Shown here: piece after piece, positions 25,705 through 33,884 of the stretch
Numbering within the stretch: the stretch's first letter is position 1
Layout: each line of letters begins with the position of its first letter
Origin: Paenibacillus_AA sp045062745
GTDB lineage: Bacteria > Bacillota > Bacilli > Paenibacillales > NBRC-103111
Assembly: GCF_045062745.1 (NCBI RefSeq)
Contig: NZ_JBJGED010000040.1
Location: 3,280 to 67,279 of the forward strand
Direction: 5' to 3'
Length of the DNA stretch: 64,000 bases
Program-made: the position numbers and the translations under genes
The notes under the pieces: model-generated
Database searches by the model: none
The model's input: only the letters and a program-made list of their open reading frames with translations
What the model was told of the DNA's origin: nothing

Positions 25705-25731
25705 AAAAAAACGACCCCGTAAAGAGGGTCG
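25705..25731 (-). terminator. Minus-strand terminator at the end of the three-module gene
   Basis: Read on the minus strand, CGACCC, an eight-base loop and GGGTCG are followed by seven T residues. It would stop transcripts coming from the tRNA-Lys direction before they enter the opposing gene. Confidence 0.7.
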
Positions 25732-25819
25732 CTAGAGAAGAGACAGGCTATGCAACAAATGCACACCATAACTTATGAGGCCCGTTGTTAAAAAGTGTGG
25801 GTGCTCACCCTACAACAGA

Positions 25820-25849
25820 AACCCCCGTCGAACGATCTCGACGGGGGTT
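25820..25849 (-). terminator. Strong hairpin 3' of tRNA-Lys
   Basis: An 11-bp perfect stem AACCCCCGTCG / CGACGGGGGTT lies 11 bp past the tRNA 3' end. On the minus strand it is followed by TTCTGTTG, a weak T-tract. It is probably the tRNA terminator. Confidence 0.65.
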
Positions 25850-25860
25850 CCCATGCGCTA

Positions 25861-25932
25861 TAGGCCCGGTGGGGGTCGAACCCACAACCTACCGGTTAAG
25901 AGCCGGTTGCTCTGCCATTGAGCTACGGACCT
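25861..25932 (-). tRNA. tRNA-Lys (anticodon CTT)
   Basis: The minus strand gives a 72-nt cloverleaf. The acceptor stem is AGGTCCG/CGGGCCT and the D-arm is AGCTCAATGGCAGAGCA. The anticodon arm is ACCGG-CTCTTAA-CCGGT with anticodon CTT, and the T-arm is GTGGG-TTCGACC-CCCAC. The discriminator is A. CCA is not encoded and must be added after transcription. It stands alone, not in a tRNA cluster. Confidence 0.95.
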
Positions 25933-26005
25933 GCGTGGCAAGTGAGAACTATCATAGCACGCCCTCGCAGAGGTGTCAATCCTTTAATTGAAGGAAGGGT
26001 GGGGC

Positions 26006-26521
26006 TCACCCTCCCTGCTCCTCGCTTACGACAACGGCATCCCGGATCTGCTCGAATGGAATCGGCGTGTACGCCCAATGCTCCACGGAGACGTTGAAAT
26101 GCTGCTTTCCCTCGTACTTCTGCCCATGGATGTGCCCGTGTACATTGACGTAAGGCATATGCTTGTTCATGTACATCGGCTCGTGCGACAGGAAGAAGAA
26201 GTCTTTGTAGATGATCGGATACTCGCTCACCTCGTCGAATCCGGCGGCGAGCCACCACGCCCTCGAACGCCCGCGGTCATGGTTGCCCATAATGAGCGTC
26301 TTGTACCCGTTCAGCCGGCTGACGATCGCTGAGGTCTTCTCCTGCCCCAGGAACGAGAAGTCGCCCAAGTGAAACACACGGTCTTGCTCGCTCACTACCG
26401 AATTCCACCGGGCGACCATCACCTCGGTCATCTCCTCGACGTCGGCGAAAGGCCGCCCTTCGAAAGCAATAATGCCTTGGTGCCCAAAATGGTGGTCGGA
26501 GATAAAAAAAGTGTTCGGCAT
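26006..26521 (-). CDS. Calcineurin-like metallophosphoesterase
   Basis: The 171-residue enzyme has all metal-site blocks: ISDHHFGH near residue 7, LGDFSF near 52, MGNHDRGR near 78, LSHEP near 112 and VHGHIHG near 127. It belongs to a small phosphoesterase family seen in phages and bacteria (often annotated as phosphohydrolase). Substrate is unknown. ATG at 26521 has GAGGAGG upstream. It lies between tRNA-Lys and the MDR gene, a typical accessory spot. Confidence 0.85.
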   Translation of the reverse strand: MPNTFFISDHHFGHQGIIAFEGRPFADVEEMTEVMVARWNSVVSEQDRVFHLGDFSFLGQEKTSAIVSRLNGYKTLIMGNHDRGRSRAWWLAAGFDEVSEYPIIYKDFFFLSHEPMYMNKHMPYVNVHGHIHGQKYEGKQHFNVSVEHWAYTPIPFEQIRDAVVVSEEQGG

Positions 26522-26697
26522 AAGGTTCCTCCTCTTCAAGTACAATCGCATATCCCATGTACTCCACCTTAACCTAGAAATTGTAAACATTATACATACC
26601 AGGCAACAGGAAAGCAATGAATCATTTAAGCCCTCACCTCAAGGCTGGATTTCGATGAGCAGTCACGATAAAATGACAATAAACATATTTGTGAAAT

Positions 26698-26720
26698 TGA
26701 GTTTTACACATTGAAACTCA
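26698..26720 (+). repeat. Inverted repeat next to the MDR gene ribosome binding site
   Basis: A perfect TGAGTTT / AAACTCA inverted repeat separated by nine bases ends directly before the GGAGG ribosome binding site of the oxidoreductase gene. It could be an operator or an RNA hairpin; nothing else supports either. Confidence 0.4.
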
Positions 26721-26731
26721 GGAGGTGCGGG

Positions 26732-27709
26732 ATGAAAGCGGTCATGCTCGAGAACTATGGCTCCCCGGAGCACATGAAGCTGGTTGACGTGGAGATCCCC
26801 TCGATTCAAGCGAAGCAAGTGCTGATCCGGGTCCATGCCACATGCGTCAATTATGCCGATATCAAAGCCCGATACGGCAACAAGGGCAAGGGCGGGCGCC
26901 TGCCGCTGCTGCTAGGGCTTGAGGCCGCGGGCATCGTCGAACGCGTGGGCGACGAGGTCACCTCGCTCGCAGTCGGGCAGCGCGTGCTCGCCTTTCCTCA
27001 CGAGGGCTCGTATGCGGAATATATCGTGGCCGACGAGAATCTTACCTTCGCCCTTCCCGACAGCCTAGACATGGAGACGGCGGGCGCCTGCGGCATCGTG
27101 TCGTTCCTCTCCTACAAGCTGCTAGCCGACGTGGCCCGCATGGAGCCCGGCGAGACGGTGCTCGTCCACTCCGCGGCCGGCGGCGTAGGCACGACGGCCA
27201 TCCAGGTAGCCAAGGCGCTCGGCGCCGGGCGGGTGATCGGCACCGTCGGCAGCGAGAGCAAGGTGGACATGGCACTCCAGGCCGGAGCGGATCATGTCAT
27301 CTGCTACGAGACGACGGACTTCGCCGCCAGGGTGAACGACATCACCGACGGCCGGGGTGTCCAGATCGTCTTGGACTCGATCGCCGGAGAGATCACATCG
27401 AAGAGCATGGCGTGCCTGGCCCCTTACGGCCGGTTGGTCATGTTCGGCAATTCCAGCGGCAGCTATGGGCAGGTGAGCACCCAAGACTTGCACGCGAGCT
27501 GCCGCTCCATGCTCGGCTTCAGCCTGGGTACGACCCGCCGGGAGCGGCCCGAGCTGCTTCAGGAGCCGGCGAAGCACGTGTTCCGTCTCCTGGAGAGCGG
27601 ACAGCTCGACATCAAGATCGGGCGCAGATTCCCTCTGAGCGAGGCTGCGCTCGCCCATCAATGGGTCGAGAGCCGGAACAGCATGGGCAAAGTGCTATTG
27701 CTTGTGTGA
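26732..27709 (+). CDS. Quinone oxidoreductase-like MDR (zinc-independent alcohol dehydrogenase family)
   Basis: The protein of about 325 residues opens MKAVMLENYGSPEHMKLVDV, typical of the NADPH:quinone reductase (QOR) branch. The nucleotide-binding motif VHSAAGGVGTTAIQVAKALG is near 143-162. Zinc ligands of true alcohol dehydrogenases are absent. It probably reduces quinones or enones with NADPH. ATG at 26732 follows AGGAGGTG. It is a single gene, with a large inverted repeat behind it and no partner gene. Confidence 0.85.
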   Translation: MKAVMLENYGSPEHMKLVDVEIPSIQAKQVLIRVHATCVNYADIKARYGNKGKGGRLPLLLGLEAAGIVERVGDEVTSLAVGQRVLAFPHEGSYAEYIVADENLTFALPDSLDMETAGACGIVSFLSYKLLADVARMEPGETVLVHSAAGGVGTTAIQVAKALGAGRVIGTVGSESKVDMALQAGADHVICYETTDFAARVNDITDGRGVQIVLDSIAGEITSKSMACLAPYGRLVMFGNSSGSYGQVSTQDLHASCRSMLGFSLGTTRRERPELLQEPAKHVFRLLESGQLDIKIGRRFPLSEAALAHQWVESRNSMGKVLLLV

Positions 27710-27747
27710 GACAAGTCCGAACCTTTAGATAAACATACGTTATGAAA

Positions 27748-27788
27748 TAGCGCCACTATCCGCGATACATAACGGAGTAGGGGCGCTA
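27748..27788 (+). repeat. Imperfect 40-bp inverted repeat after the MDR gene
   Basis: TAGCGCC at 27748 pairs with GGCGCTA at 27782, and the inner CTATCCG with CGGAGTAG, around a ten-base loop. No T-run follows, so it is a possible factor-assisted terminator or a repeat. Confidence 0.45.
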
Positions 27789-27910
27789 ATTGATTCGTCG
27801 GCTTCGATGCCTCGCTTACTGCCATTATTTTGCGTGTTCCCGTGACTGAATCAGGATGCTATGTTTACAATAGGCATTTCGTCAAAATCTATACAACACG
27901 GGAGGCTAAA

Positions 27911-28534
27911 ATGAAAAAATCGATTATTTTGAGTTCCGCGTTAACTTTAAGCATTCTTTTTTCGGGTTCTGCATCGGCAGCTACATATGACAAATATACC
28001 GCAAATGAAAGCGATACCTTATGGATCATTGCCCAGAAATATGGTGTAAGTCTGTCCAGTTTAATGGCTGTGAATCCAAAAGTCGATCCATCCAATATTT
28101 ACAAGGGATTGACCATAAACATTCCAAATGATCGGACGTCGGATTGGGAAGCCAAAGCGGACGCCATCATTGCCAAAGGAAAGACACAGCTTGGAGTTCC
28201 GTATGTTTTTGGAGGCGACCTTCCCGATCAAGCTTTTGACTGTTCCGGATTTACTCAATTTGTTTTCCAAGAGATTGGAATCGAGTTACCTCATTCGTCT
28301 TCCATGCAGAGCGATCTAGGAACATTCGTTCCAGCGGATCAATTACGAAAAGGCGACTTGATCTTCCTGAGTGACACGTACCAACCCGGAGTGTCGCATG
28401 TGGGAATTTACATTGGAAATAACAAAATGCTGCACGCCGGAACAATGGGTACTCGTGAAGTGAAAATATCCGACTTATTTGGAGTTCCCTACTATGAACA
28501 GCATTATTGGGGTGCTAAACGCCTTATACAGTAA
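27911..28534 (+). CDS. Secreted LysM-NlpC/P60 endopeptidase
   Basis: The 207-residue protein has a signal peptide (to about residue 24, ASA-A). One LysM domain covers about 25-72 (SDTLWIIAQKYGV). The C-terminal NlpC/P60 domain has catalytic Cys in DCSGFTQFVF near 114, His in SHVGIYIG near 162 and a third polar residue near HAGT. Such enzymes cut D-Glu-diaminopimelate bonds in peptidoglycan stems. Start behind ACGGGAGG. Base composition is clearly more AT-rich than the surrounding genes, as in the next gene, suggesting joint acquisition. Its 3' end overlaps that of the convergent LD-carboxypeptidase gene. Confidence 0.88.
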   Translation: MKKSIILSSALTLSILFSGSASAATYDKYTANESDTLWIIAQKYGVSLSSLMAVNPKVDPSNIYKGLTINIPNDRTSDWEAKADAIIAKGKTQLGVPYVFGGDLPDQAFDCSGFTQFVFQEIGIELPHSSSMQSDLGTFVPADQLRKGDLIFLSDTYQPGVSHVGIYIGNNKMLHAGTMGTREVKISDLFGVPYYEQHYWGAKRLIQ

Positions 28535-29447
28535 CGGTCGGTTCAAGAACGGTCAATGTATTAATATACGTGTTAAGATTCACGGTAGCTCCAATAGGGA
28601 CAGCGGCTTTATAAACGCCATGAGCAGAAGATAAATTGGTCATGAGCGGCTTACCTATTGGAGCTATTACTTCGTCTATTAAATCATCGTACGATTTTCC
28701 GTAAGCATTTTGGCAGCCTGTACACTCTCCCATTACAATCCCAATACAATCCTCGAATTTTCCCGCTAATTTTAAATGATTGATCATTCTATACACTTTG
28801 TTAATGGGTTCGTGAGTCTCTTCAAGGAACAAAATTTTCCCACTCGTATCCATCTCGTATGGAGTTCCTAATGTGTCTATTATTGAAGTAAGGTTACCCC
28901 CAACAATAGGCCCGGTCACATTGCCGGGAACTTTACTTATAAGCGACATAGTTGGTGGGTTTTGGATCCTTCTTGGAGCCGACAATGTAGAAGTCGCTTC
29001 AAAAAATTGGTTAAAATTATAAGCTGGAGTAGTTACTCTGAAATCAATAAGAAGTAAACTGGAAAAGGTAACTAAATTAGAAAATTGATACAAGGTGTTC
29101 ATTAATACGGAAATGTCACTATAGCCCGTCAATATTTTAGGATTAGCGGAGATCGTCCCGTAGTCCAAGTAGGGAAGAATTCCAGCAACTCCGACTCCTC
29201 CTCTAGTGGGTAAAATCATATTCACCTGTTTATTCACGAACATCCTCATCAGGTCGGATGCTCTTTGTTCATCTGTTCCTGCCAGATAACCATTAACCGA
29301 ATATACATAGTCGCCTAGAACAACCTGAAACCCCATCCTTTGTAAGACGGAAATTCTATTATTGATTGTGTTTGAACCGAGAGGGCTTCCCAATGTTACA
29401 ATTCCAACTGTATCGCCATGCTTCAATATAGGTGGATAAGTAGGCAT
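28524..29447 (-). CDS. S66 family LD-carboxypeptidase (LdcA/MccF-like)
   Basis: The 307-residue serine peptidase has a nucleophile block GYSDISVLM near residues 107-115, preceded by LPTRGGVGV near 79. It also has an FLEETHEP block near 207 and a C-terminal SSAHGVYKAAVP block near 277 corresponding to the catalytic His region. S66 enzymes trim D-Ala from tetrapeptides or cleave microcin C-like compounds. No signal peptide is seen, so it is cytoplasmic. It is convergent with and overlaps the NlpC/P60 gene by 11 bp. It is AT-rich compared with the flanks, a sign of transfer. Confidence 0.85.
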   Translation of the reverse strand: MPTYPPILKHGDTVGIVTLGSPLGSNTINNRISVLQRMGFQVVLGDYVYSVNGYLAGTDEQRASDLMRMFVNKQVNMILPTRGGVGVAGILPYLDYGTISANPKILTGYSDISVLMNTLYQFSNLVTFSSLLLIDFRVTTPAYNFNQFFEATSTLSAPRRIQNPPTMSLISKVPGNVTGPIVGGNLTSIIDTLGTPYEMDTSGKILFLEETHEPINKVYRMINHLKLAGKFEDCIGIVMGECTGCQNAYGKSYDDLIDEVIAPIGKPLMTNLSSAHGVYKAAVPIGATVNLNTYINTLTVLEPTVTV

Positions 29448-29504
29448 GACTCGACACTCCGCTCTCCCCTAAAGTCGTATCTAATTTATGTTTGGGAAGC
29501 GCAA

Positions 29505-29715
29505 AACATGTTGGAAGACAATCGGGAAGGCCCATGAATAAATTCATGAGCCTCTCCCATCCGGACGTGCGGGCGACGCATCCCGGCTTTATGCCGACGC
29601 CTTTCGCCAGAGCCTGAGTCCCTTTGCAACAGCATAAAGCATTCGACGGGCACGTATACATCCAAAGGGTAAGCCGCGTGGCTGGTCGTCACGTAACGGG
29701 CTTAAACAACGAAAG
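29505..29715 (-). mobile_element. Probable group II intron 3' remnant (domains V and VI)
   Basis: On the minus strand an AGCCGGGATGCG ... CGCACGTCCGGAT hairpin resembles intron domain V (AGCCG-ATGCG / CGCACGT-CGG). It is followed immediately by GGGAGAGGCTCATGAAT ... ATTCATGGGCCTTCCC, a domain VI-like stem. No reverse transcriptase gene is present, so this would be a relic. Boundaries are approximate. The small reading frames across it are not believable genes. The rest of the 29448-29730 gap shows nothing else. Confidence 0.45.
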
Positions 29716-29730
29716 GATGATGATAATGAT

Positions 29731-31386
29731 ATGATCCAAACGAGACCGATGCGGCGTCTCCTGAGCGGCAGCCTGCTGTTCCTCGCCCTGCTCCTATTCG
29801 GCCAACCCGCCTTGGCCGCGCCGGAAACGCTCAGCATTACCCTAGGAACCCAATTCAACGTGGAAAACGGCGGTACCGCCACCCGGCATCTCCCGTTCCT
29901 ATTCCACGAGAACAACCGTGTGTTCGCAACCTTCAGCCAGCATCCGGATGCCGTTCTCTATCCAACGACGGACGCGATCCGAGTGTCATCGGACAACGGG
30001 GCCACATGGCCGACTTACGTGCAAAATACGGCCTTCTATCTGACTAGTATCCTTCGGTTGGCGAACGGGAACTTAATGGGGATGAATTATGTGACCCAGC
30101 GGGTGAACGCGCGCAATTCGACCGCCTTCTATTCGATCTCGAGCGACAATGGCGCAACCTGGACGGCATTCACGGGCAACGTCGCCTTTCCTCAAGACCA
30201 AGCTTCGAACAGCGCGAATTGGGGTGGGTTCCAGTTTCATCGCAACTTGCTCCTGATGCCGGACGGCTCCATTCAAGGCACGATGTATGGGAAGTACGCC
30301 ACGGATACCAAGTACCGGGTGCTGTGGGTGAAGTCCACGGACGGAGGCGCGAACTGGAGCGTAGTCACCACAGTCGCGTACAGCACGACGGTCGGTCCGG
30401 AAGGCTACTGCGAGCCGGTGTCGATTCGCGCCGCGGACGGGTCGCTGCTCATCGTGATGCGGGTTGGCAGCGGAACGGGCAATCCGCTGTACCACACGCG
30501 TTCAACGGATAACGGCCTGACCTGGAGCACCCCGACGACGCTGCCGGGGGTCGATGCCGCCGATACGTACAGCGTCGATCCCGACCTCACAATGATGGAC
30601 AACGGAACGCTCGTGCTCAGCTTTGGCCGGCCGATCACCAAGCTACTGTTCTCATTGGATGGGAGCGGTTATTCCTGGGGGTTCCTGACTACCGGCACGT
30701 TCGCGGCTACCGCTTCCAATTACACCGGCGTTCGGGAAGTGGCAGCCAACAAGCTGCTGCTCATCTCGGACAACACGACCCGCACGGGAATCATCGGCAA
30801 GTATATCGATGTCGTCCGGTCCGCCATTCCGATGAACGGCTTCGAGAGCGATGCGGCAGGGAACGCGCCAGCCGGCTTTACGGTTGTCGGAGGCAATGCG
30901 ACCGTCGTCAATAGTCCGGTTTATGCGGGCACGAAGGCGCTGCGCATCTACGATACATCCGCTTCCGTTCTGACCAACGTAGTGAAGACGACCACCGCCA
31001 AGTCCTACAAAACATTTGAAGCGATGATTCGACCCGTGGCTTCGCCGTCCGGCAACATCATCAGCTTGAATAGCGGCGCCAACGACAATGCGCACAGCGT
31101 GTTTCACGTCAATATCCAGGCTAATGGCTCGATTGCCTGGTATAACGGCGTTTCCTGGACGGTTTTGCCCGGCGCCGGGGCGGGCACCGTCACCTTCAGC
31201 GCGTGGAACAAGCTAAAGATCGAAGCCGTCAGCACGACGCGGGCCAACATCTATGTCAATGACGTGCTGAAGGGCAGCATCGGCAAATGGAACACGTTCG
31301 CGACGATCGACCGGGTTCGCTTCATGAGCGGATCTACGGCCGGCACGGGAGACGACTATTACGTCGACAATTTGTATTTGGATTAA
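29731..31386 (+). CDS. Secreted sialidase-fold (Asp-box) exo-enzyme with C-terminal jelly-roll domain
   Basis: The 551-residue protein has a signal peptide (cleavage near GQPALAA) and a six-bladed propeller with Asp-box repeats SSDNGATW (twice), STDGGANW and STDNGLTW. It ends in a beta-sandwich domain from about residue 370 (FESDAAGNAPAGF to the C-terminus) of carbohydrate-binding LamG-like type. Asp-boxes mark the sialidase superfamily; whether it cleaves sialic acid or another sugar is not shown. ATG at 29731 with AAAGGA about 13 nt upstream. It is a single gene on the plus strand, inserted between accessory DNA and spo0A. Confidence 0.75.
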   Translation: MIQTRPMRRLLSGSLLFLALLLFGQPALAAPETLSITLGTQFNVENGGTATRHLPFLFHENNRVFATFSQHPDAVLYPTTDAIRVSSDNGATWPTYVQNTAFYLTSILRLANGNLMGMNYVTQRVNARNSTAFYSISSDNGATWTAFTGNVAFPQDQASNSANWGGFQFHRNLLLMPDGSIQGTMYGKYATDTKYRVLWVKSTDGGANWSVVTTVAYSTTVGPEGYCEPVSIRAADGSLLIVMRVGSGTGNPLYHTRSTDNGLTWSTPTTLPGVDAADTYSVDPDLTMMDNGTLVLSFGRPITKLLFSLDGSGYSWGFLTTGTFAATASNYTGVREVAANKLLLISDNTTRTGIIGKYIDVVRSAIPMNGFESDAAGNAPAGFTVVGGNATVVNSPVYAGTKALRIYDTSASVLTNVVKTTTAKSYKTFEAMIRPVASPSGNIISLNSGANDNAHSVFHVNIQANGSIAWYNGVSWTVLPGAGAGTVTFSAWNKLKIEAVSTTRANIYVNDVLKGSIGKWNTFATIDRVRFMSGSTAGTGDDYYVDNLYLD

Positions 31387-31388
31387 AG

Positions 31389-31415
31389 GAAGAGGGGCGC
31401 ATAGCGCCCCTCTTC
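31389..31415 (+). terminator. Hairpin between the sialidase-fold gene and spo0A
   Basis: A 12-bp perfect stem GAAGAGGGGCGC / GCGCCCCTCTTC with a 3-base loop lies in the 42 bp between two convergent stops. No T-tract is present, but the position suggests bidirectional termination. Confidence 0.65.
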
Positions 31416-31428
31416 GATCGTTCGGATA

Positions 31429-32229
31429 TTAGCTCACCTTATGCTCGATCCGCAGCTTGTCGGCCACCATCGCGATGAACTCGCTGTTGGTCGGCTTCGA
31501 CTTGCTGATGTTGATCGTATAGCCGAACAGGTGGCTGATGCTGTCGATGTTGCCGCGCGTCCAAGCGACTTCAATCGCGTGACGGATGGCGCGTTCGACG
31601 CGGCTAGGCGTCGTTTTGTACTTTTCGGCAATGGCCGGATAGAGCGTTTTGGTGATCGCCCCGAGAATCTCGATGTTGTTGTACACCATCGTGATCGCCT
31701 CGCGCAGGTACTGGTAGCCCTTGATGTGCGCCGGCACCCCGATCTCGTGAATGATGGTCGTGATGTTCGCGTCCAGGTTCTTGCCCTTCGTGATCGGCAC
31801 CACGTTCGTCCGCATCGGCGAACTCGAGGAAGTAACGGTCTGCGAGCTGTTCGATACGAGCTGGCGAATCCGATTCGTCAATATATCCATATCAAACGGT
31901 TTCAAAATGTAATAGGAGGCGCCCAACTGAACGGCCTTTTGCGTGATGTTCTCCTGCCCGAAGGCGGTCAGCATAATGATCTTCGGCTGCGGATTCAAGT
32001 TCATCTCGCGCAGCTTCTCCAATACCCCGAGGCCGTCCAAATGCGGCATAATGATATCGAGAATAAGGACGTCCGGCACTTTCTTATGCTGTTCCATATA
32101 CTTCAAAACTTCATTTCCGTTGTAAGCTACACCGGCAACCACCATATCGTCTTGTTCGGAGATAAATTCTGAAAGTAAGTTGGTGAATTCTCGGTTATCG
32201 TCTGCGAGCAATACTTCGATTTTCTGCAA
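31429..32229 (-). CDS. spo0A: Sporulation master regulator Spo0A
   Basis: The protein of about 266 residues has an N-terminal receiver domain (VLLADDNREF acidic pocket, LILDIIMPHLDG with phospho-Asp near 57, KPFD Lys). Its C-terminal Spo0A DNA-binding domain has the nearly invariant block PSRVERAIRHAIEVAWTRGN and ends AMVADKLRIEHKVS. Phosphorylated Spo0A starts sporulation and represses abrB. Two starts are possible. ATG at 32235 is only about 2-3 nt from AAGGAGG, while TTG at 32229 has 8-9 nt spacing and gives MQKIEVLLADDN, which aligns with known Spo0A starts, so it is preferred. spoIVB lies upstream as in Bacillus. Confidence 0.96.
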   Translation of the reverse strand: MQKIEVLLADDNREFTNLLSEFISEQDDMVVAGVAYNGNEVLKYMEQHKKVPDVLILDIIMPHLDGLGVLEKLREMNLNPQPKIIMLTAFGQENITQKAVQLGASYYILKPFDMDILTNRIRQLVSNSSQTVTSSSSPMRTNVVPITKGKNLDANITTIIHEIGVPAHIKGYQYLREAITMVYNNIEILGAITKTLYPAIAEKYKTTPSRVERAIRHAIEVAWTRGNIDSISHLFGYTINISKSKPTNSEFIAMVADKLRIEHKVS

Positions 32230-32286
32230 CTTCATATCCTCCTTAATCCATGGGCAATATGGTTTCGTGTTTCTTAGTTATAGGAT

Positions 32287-32394
32287 TTCGACAAGCGCAC
32301 CGATTTTCCTTCTGTCGAAAATTATTTTTGTTTATTTTTTACGCATTTTATTTTATAATTAATAATTTATTCCATGAACTTGCACATTTCGACA
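32287..32394 (-). promoter_or_regulatory. spo0A control region with 0A boxes and a sigma-H-like promoter
   Basis: Three TGTCGAA Spo0A boxes are present: 32287-32293 and 32388-32394 on the minus strand, 32313-32319 on the plus strand. On the minus strand AGGAAAAT is followed about 13 bp later by GAAATC, similar to a sigma-H promoter and overlapping a 0A box. The surrounding stretch is very AT-rich. The arrangement matches the autoregulated sigma-A/sigma-H promoters of spo0A. Confidence 0.7.
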
Positions 32395-32426
32395 CGCCTC
32401 AGCATTTTTCTTCCGTGCCCCGTAAG

Positions 32427-32463
32427 AGAAAAAATCTTAAGGCCTCTAGCTCGCCTTAAGATT
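32427..32463 (-). terminator. Terminator of spoIVB
   Basis: The minus strand shows AATCTTAAGGC / GCCTTAAGATT with a 9-base loop and a following T-run. The stem overlaps the last codons of spoIVB. Confidence 0.85.
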
Positions 32464-33774
32464 CGAGGATACGCTCGGTTTCAGCACGATACCAGCGTCT
32501 TGAAGCATCCATTCGATAAAGCAGCCGTACCCGGAGGAAGGATCATTCACGAATACGTGGGTGACAGCCCCGATCATTTTGCCGTTTTGGATAATCGGAC
32601 TGCCGCTCATCCCTTGCACAATACCGCCGGTTTTGTCCAGCAAACGCTGGTCGGTAATTTTGATCACCATGCCCTTCGTTGCCGGGAAATCCTGCTTCGT
32701 CACATGGACGACTTCAATATCGAACTTCTCGACCTTCTGCCCGTTGACCACGGTGTAAATGTGGGCCGGCCCTTCCTTGACCTCTTCGGCGAACGCCACC
32801 GGAATCGGCTCCTTGTGAAGGCTGTGTTCGGGCGAATTGTACATTTTGCCGAAGATGCCGAAGGGTGTGTTTTTCGTAATGTTGCCCAACACCTTGCTGT
32901 CGTCGGTAAATGTAGCCCGCTTCTCGCCCGGCTCTCCGTTTTGGCTTTTGGAGATCGAGGTTACGTTCGAATGGACGATTTGGCCGTCTCCGATCGGAAT
33001 CGGCGTTTGCGTGTCCATGTCGGTGATGACGTGTCCCAGCGCGCCATAAACGCCTTGATCCGGTGCGTAAAACGTCAAAGTGCCTACCCCCGCAGCGGAA
33101 TCCCGGATGTATAAGCCGAGCCGATACGATTTATCATAAATATCATAAGTAGGCTGTATCGAGATGTTCACGGCTTGTCCGTTTCGCATGATCGTCAGAT
33201 GAAGCGGCTTGTTCTGTTCCCCCGCCTTCCTTACGATTTCCGCGACCTTGGAGACATCCTTGATCGGCGTGTCGTCGATTTTGACGATCAGATCGCCTAC
33301 TTGAATTTTGGCCTCTTCTCCCGGCGACGTCTTCTTGTCTTCCGCCGCAGCGACGAGGTGGTGGCCTACGACCATAATCCCGTCCGACTTGATTTTCACG
33401 CCGATCGTCTGTCCGCCGGGAATCACCTTCAGATCCGGAACGACGTTGACCTTGACGGTTTTGAGCGGGATTTTGCCGAACAGCTTCAGCTTCATCTCCG
33501 TGGCGCCGCTCTGATCGGAATGGAGCGAGATCGGCTTGTTCAGATCAACCTGGAACGATTGCCTGGCTTCTCCGTTTACTTTGACAATATCCGGATTGAC
33601 CGTTACCTGAGCATGGACGGGCATCGAGAGATGGAGCTCCCTGTCTTGACCGGAGAACAGCCGAAGCTCATCGGGAAACGAAGCGAAATTTTGAAATGGG
33701 GTGGAAATACAACCTAAACAAACGATGAAGACGAGCATAAGACCCAAGACTCTTTTCGTTTTGCCGGAACCCAA
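32446..33774 (-). CDS. spoIVB: SpoIVB signalling peptidase (S55)
   Basis: The 442-residue protein has an N-terminal membrane anchor, a PDZ domain near 115-200 (QVGDLIVKIDDTPIKD) and a C-terminal S55 serine protease domain with GMSGSPIIQNGK (catalytic Ser) near 385. Secreted from the forespore into the intermembrane space, it cleaves SpoIVFA to trigger pro-sigma-K processing. A TTG start at 33774 is supported by AAAGGGGAG upstream and by the normal position of the membrane segment. Length agrees with Bacillus (about 425). Confidence 0.95.
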   Translation of the reverse strand: MGSGKTKRVLGLMLVFIVCLGCISTPFQNFASFPDELRLFSGQDRELHLSMPVHAQVTVNPDIVKVNGEARQSFQVDLNKPISLHSDQSGATEMKLKLFGKIPLKTVKVNVVPDLKVIPGGQTIGVKIKSDGIMVVGHHLVAAAEDKKTSPGEEAKIQVGDLIVKIDDTPIKDVSKVAEIVRKAGEQNKPLHLTIMRNGQAVNISIQPTYDIYDKSYRLGLYIRDSAAGVGTLTFYAPDQGVYGALGHVITDMDTQTPIPIGDGQIVHSNVTSISKSQNGEPGEKRATFTDDSKVLGNITKNTPFGIFGKMYNSPEHSLHKEPIPVAFAEEVKEGPAHIYTVVNGQKVEKFDIEVVHVTKQDFPATKGMVIKITDQRLLDKTGGIVQGMSGSPIIQNGKMIGAVTHVFVNDPSSGYGCFIEWMLQDAGIVLKPSVSSNLKAS

Positions 33775-33884
33775 CTTCTATCACGCTCCCCTTTGCTGCC
33801 TGACTAAAGATGCTTTTGGCGTACTTATAAGGTATCCCCGGCCAAATGGATTTATAACTGAAAATGATCCCACCGTTCCTTCAT

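Noticed and set aside
29486..29692. 68-residue minus-strand frame
   Set aside because: It runs through the DV/DVI hairpins of the suspected intron relic and shows no protein family.
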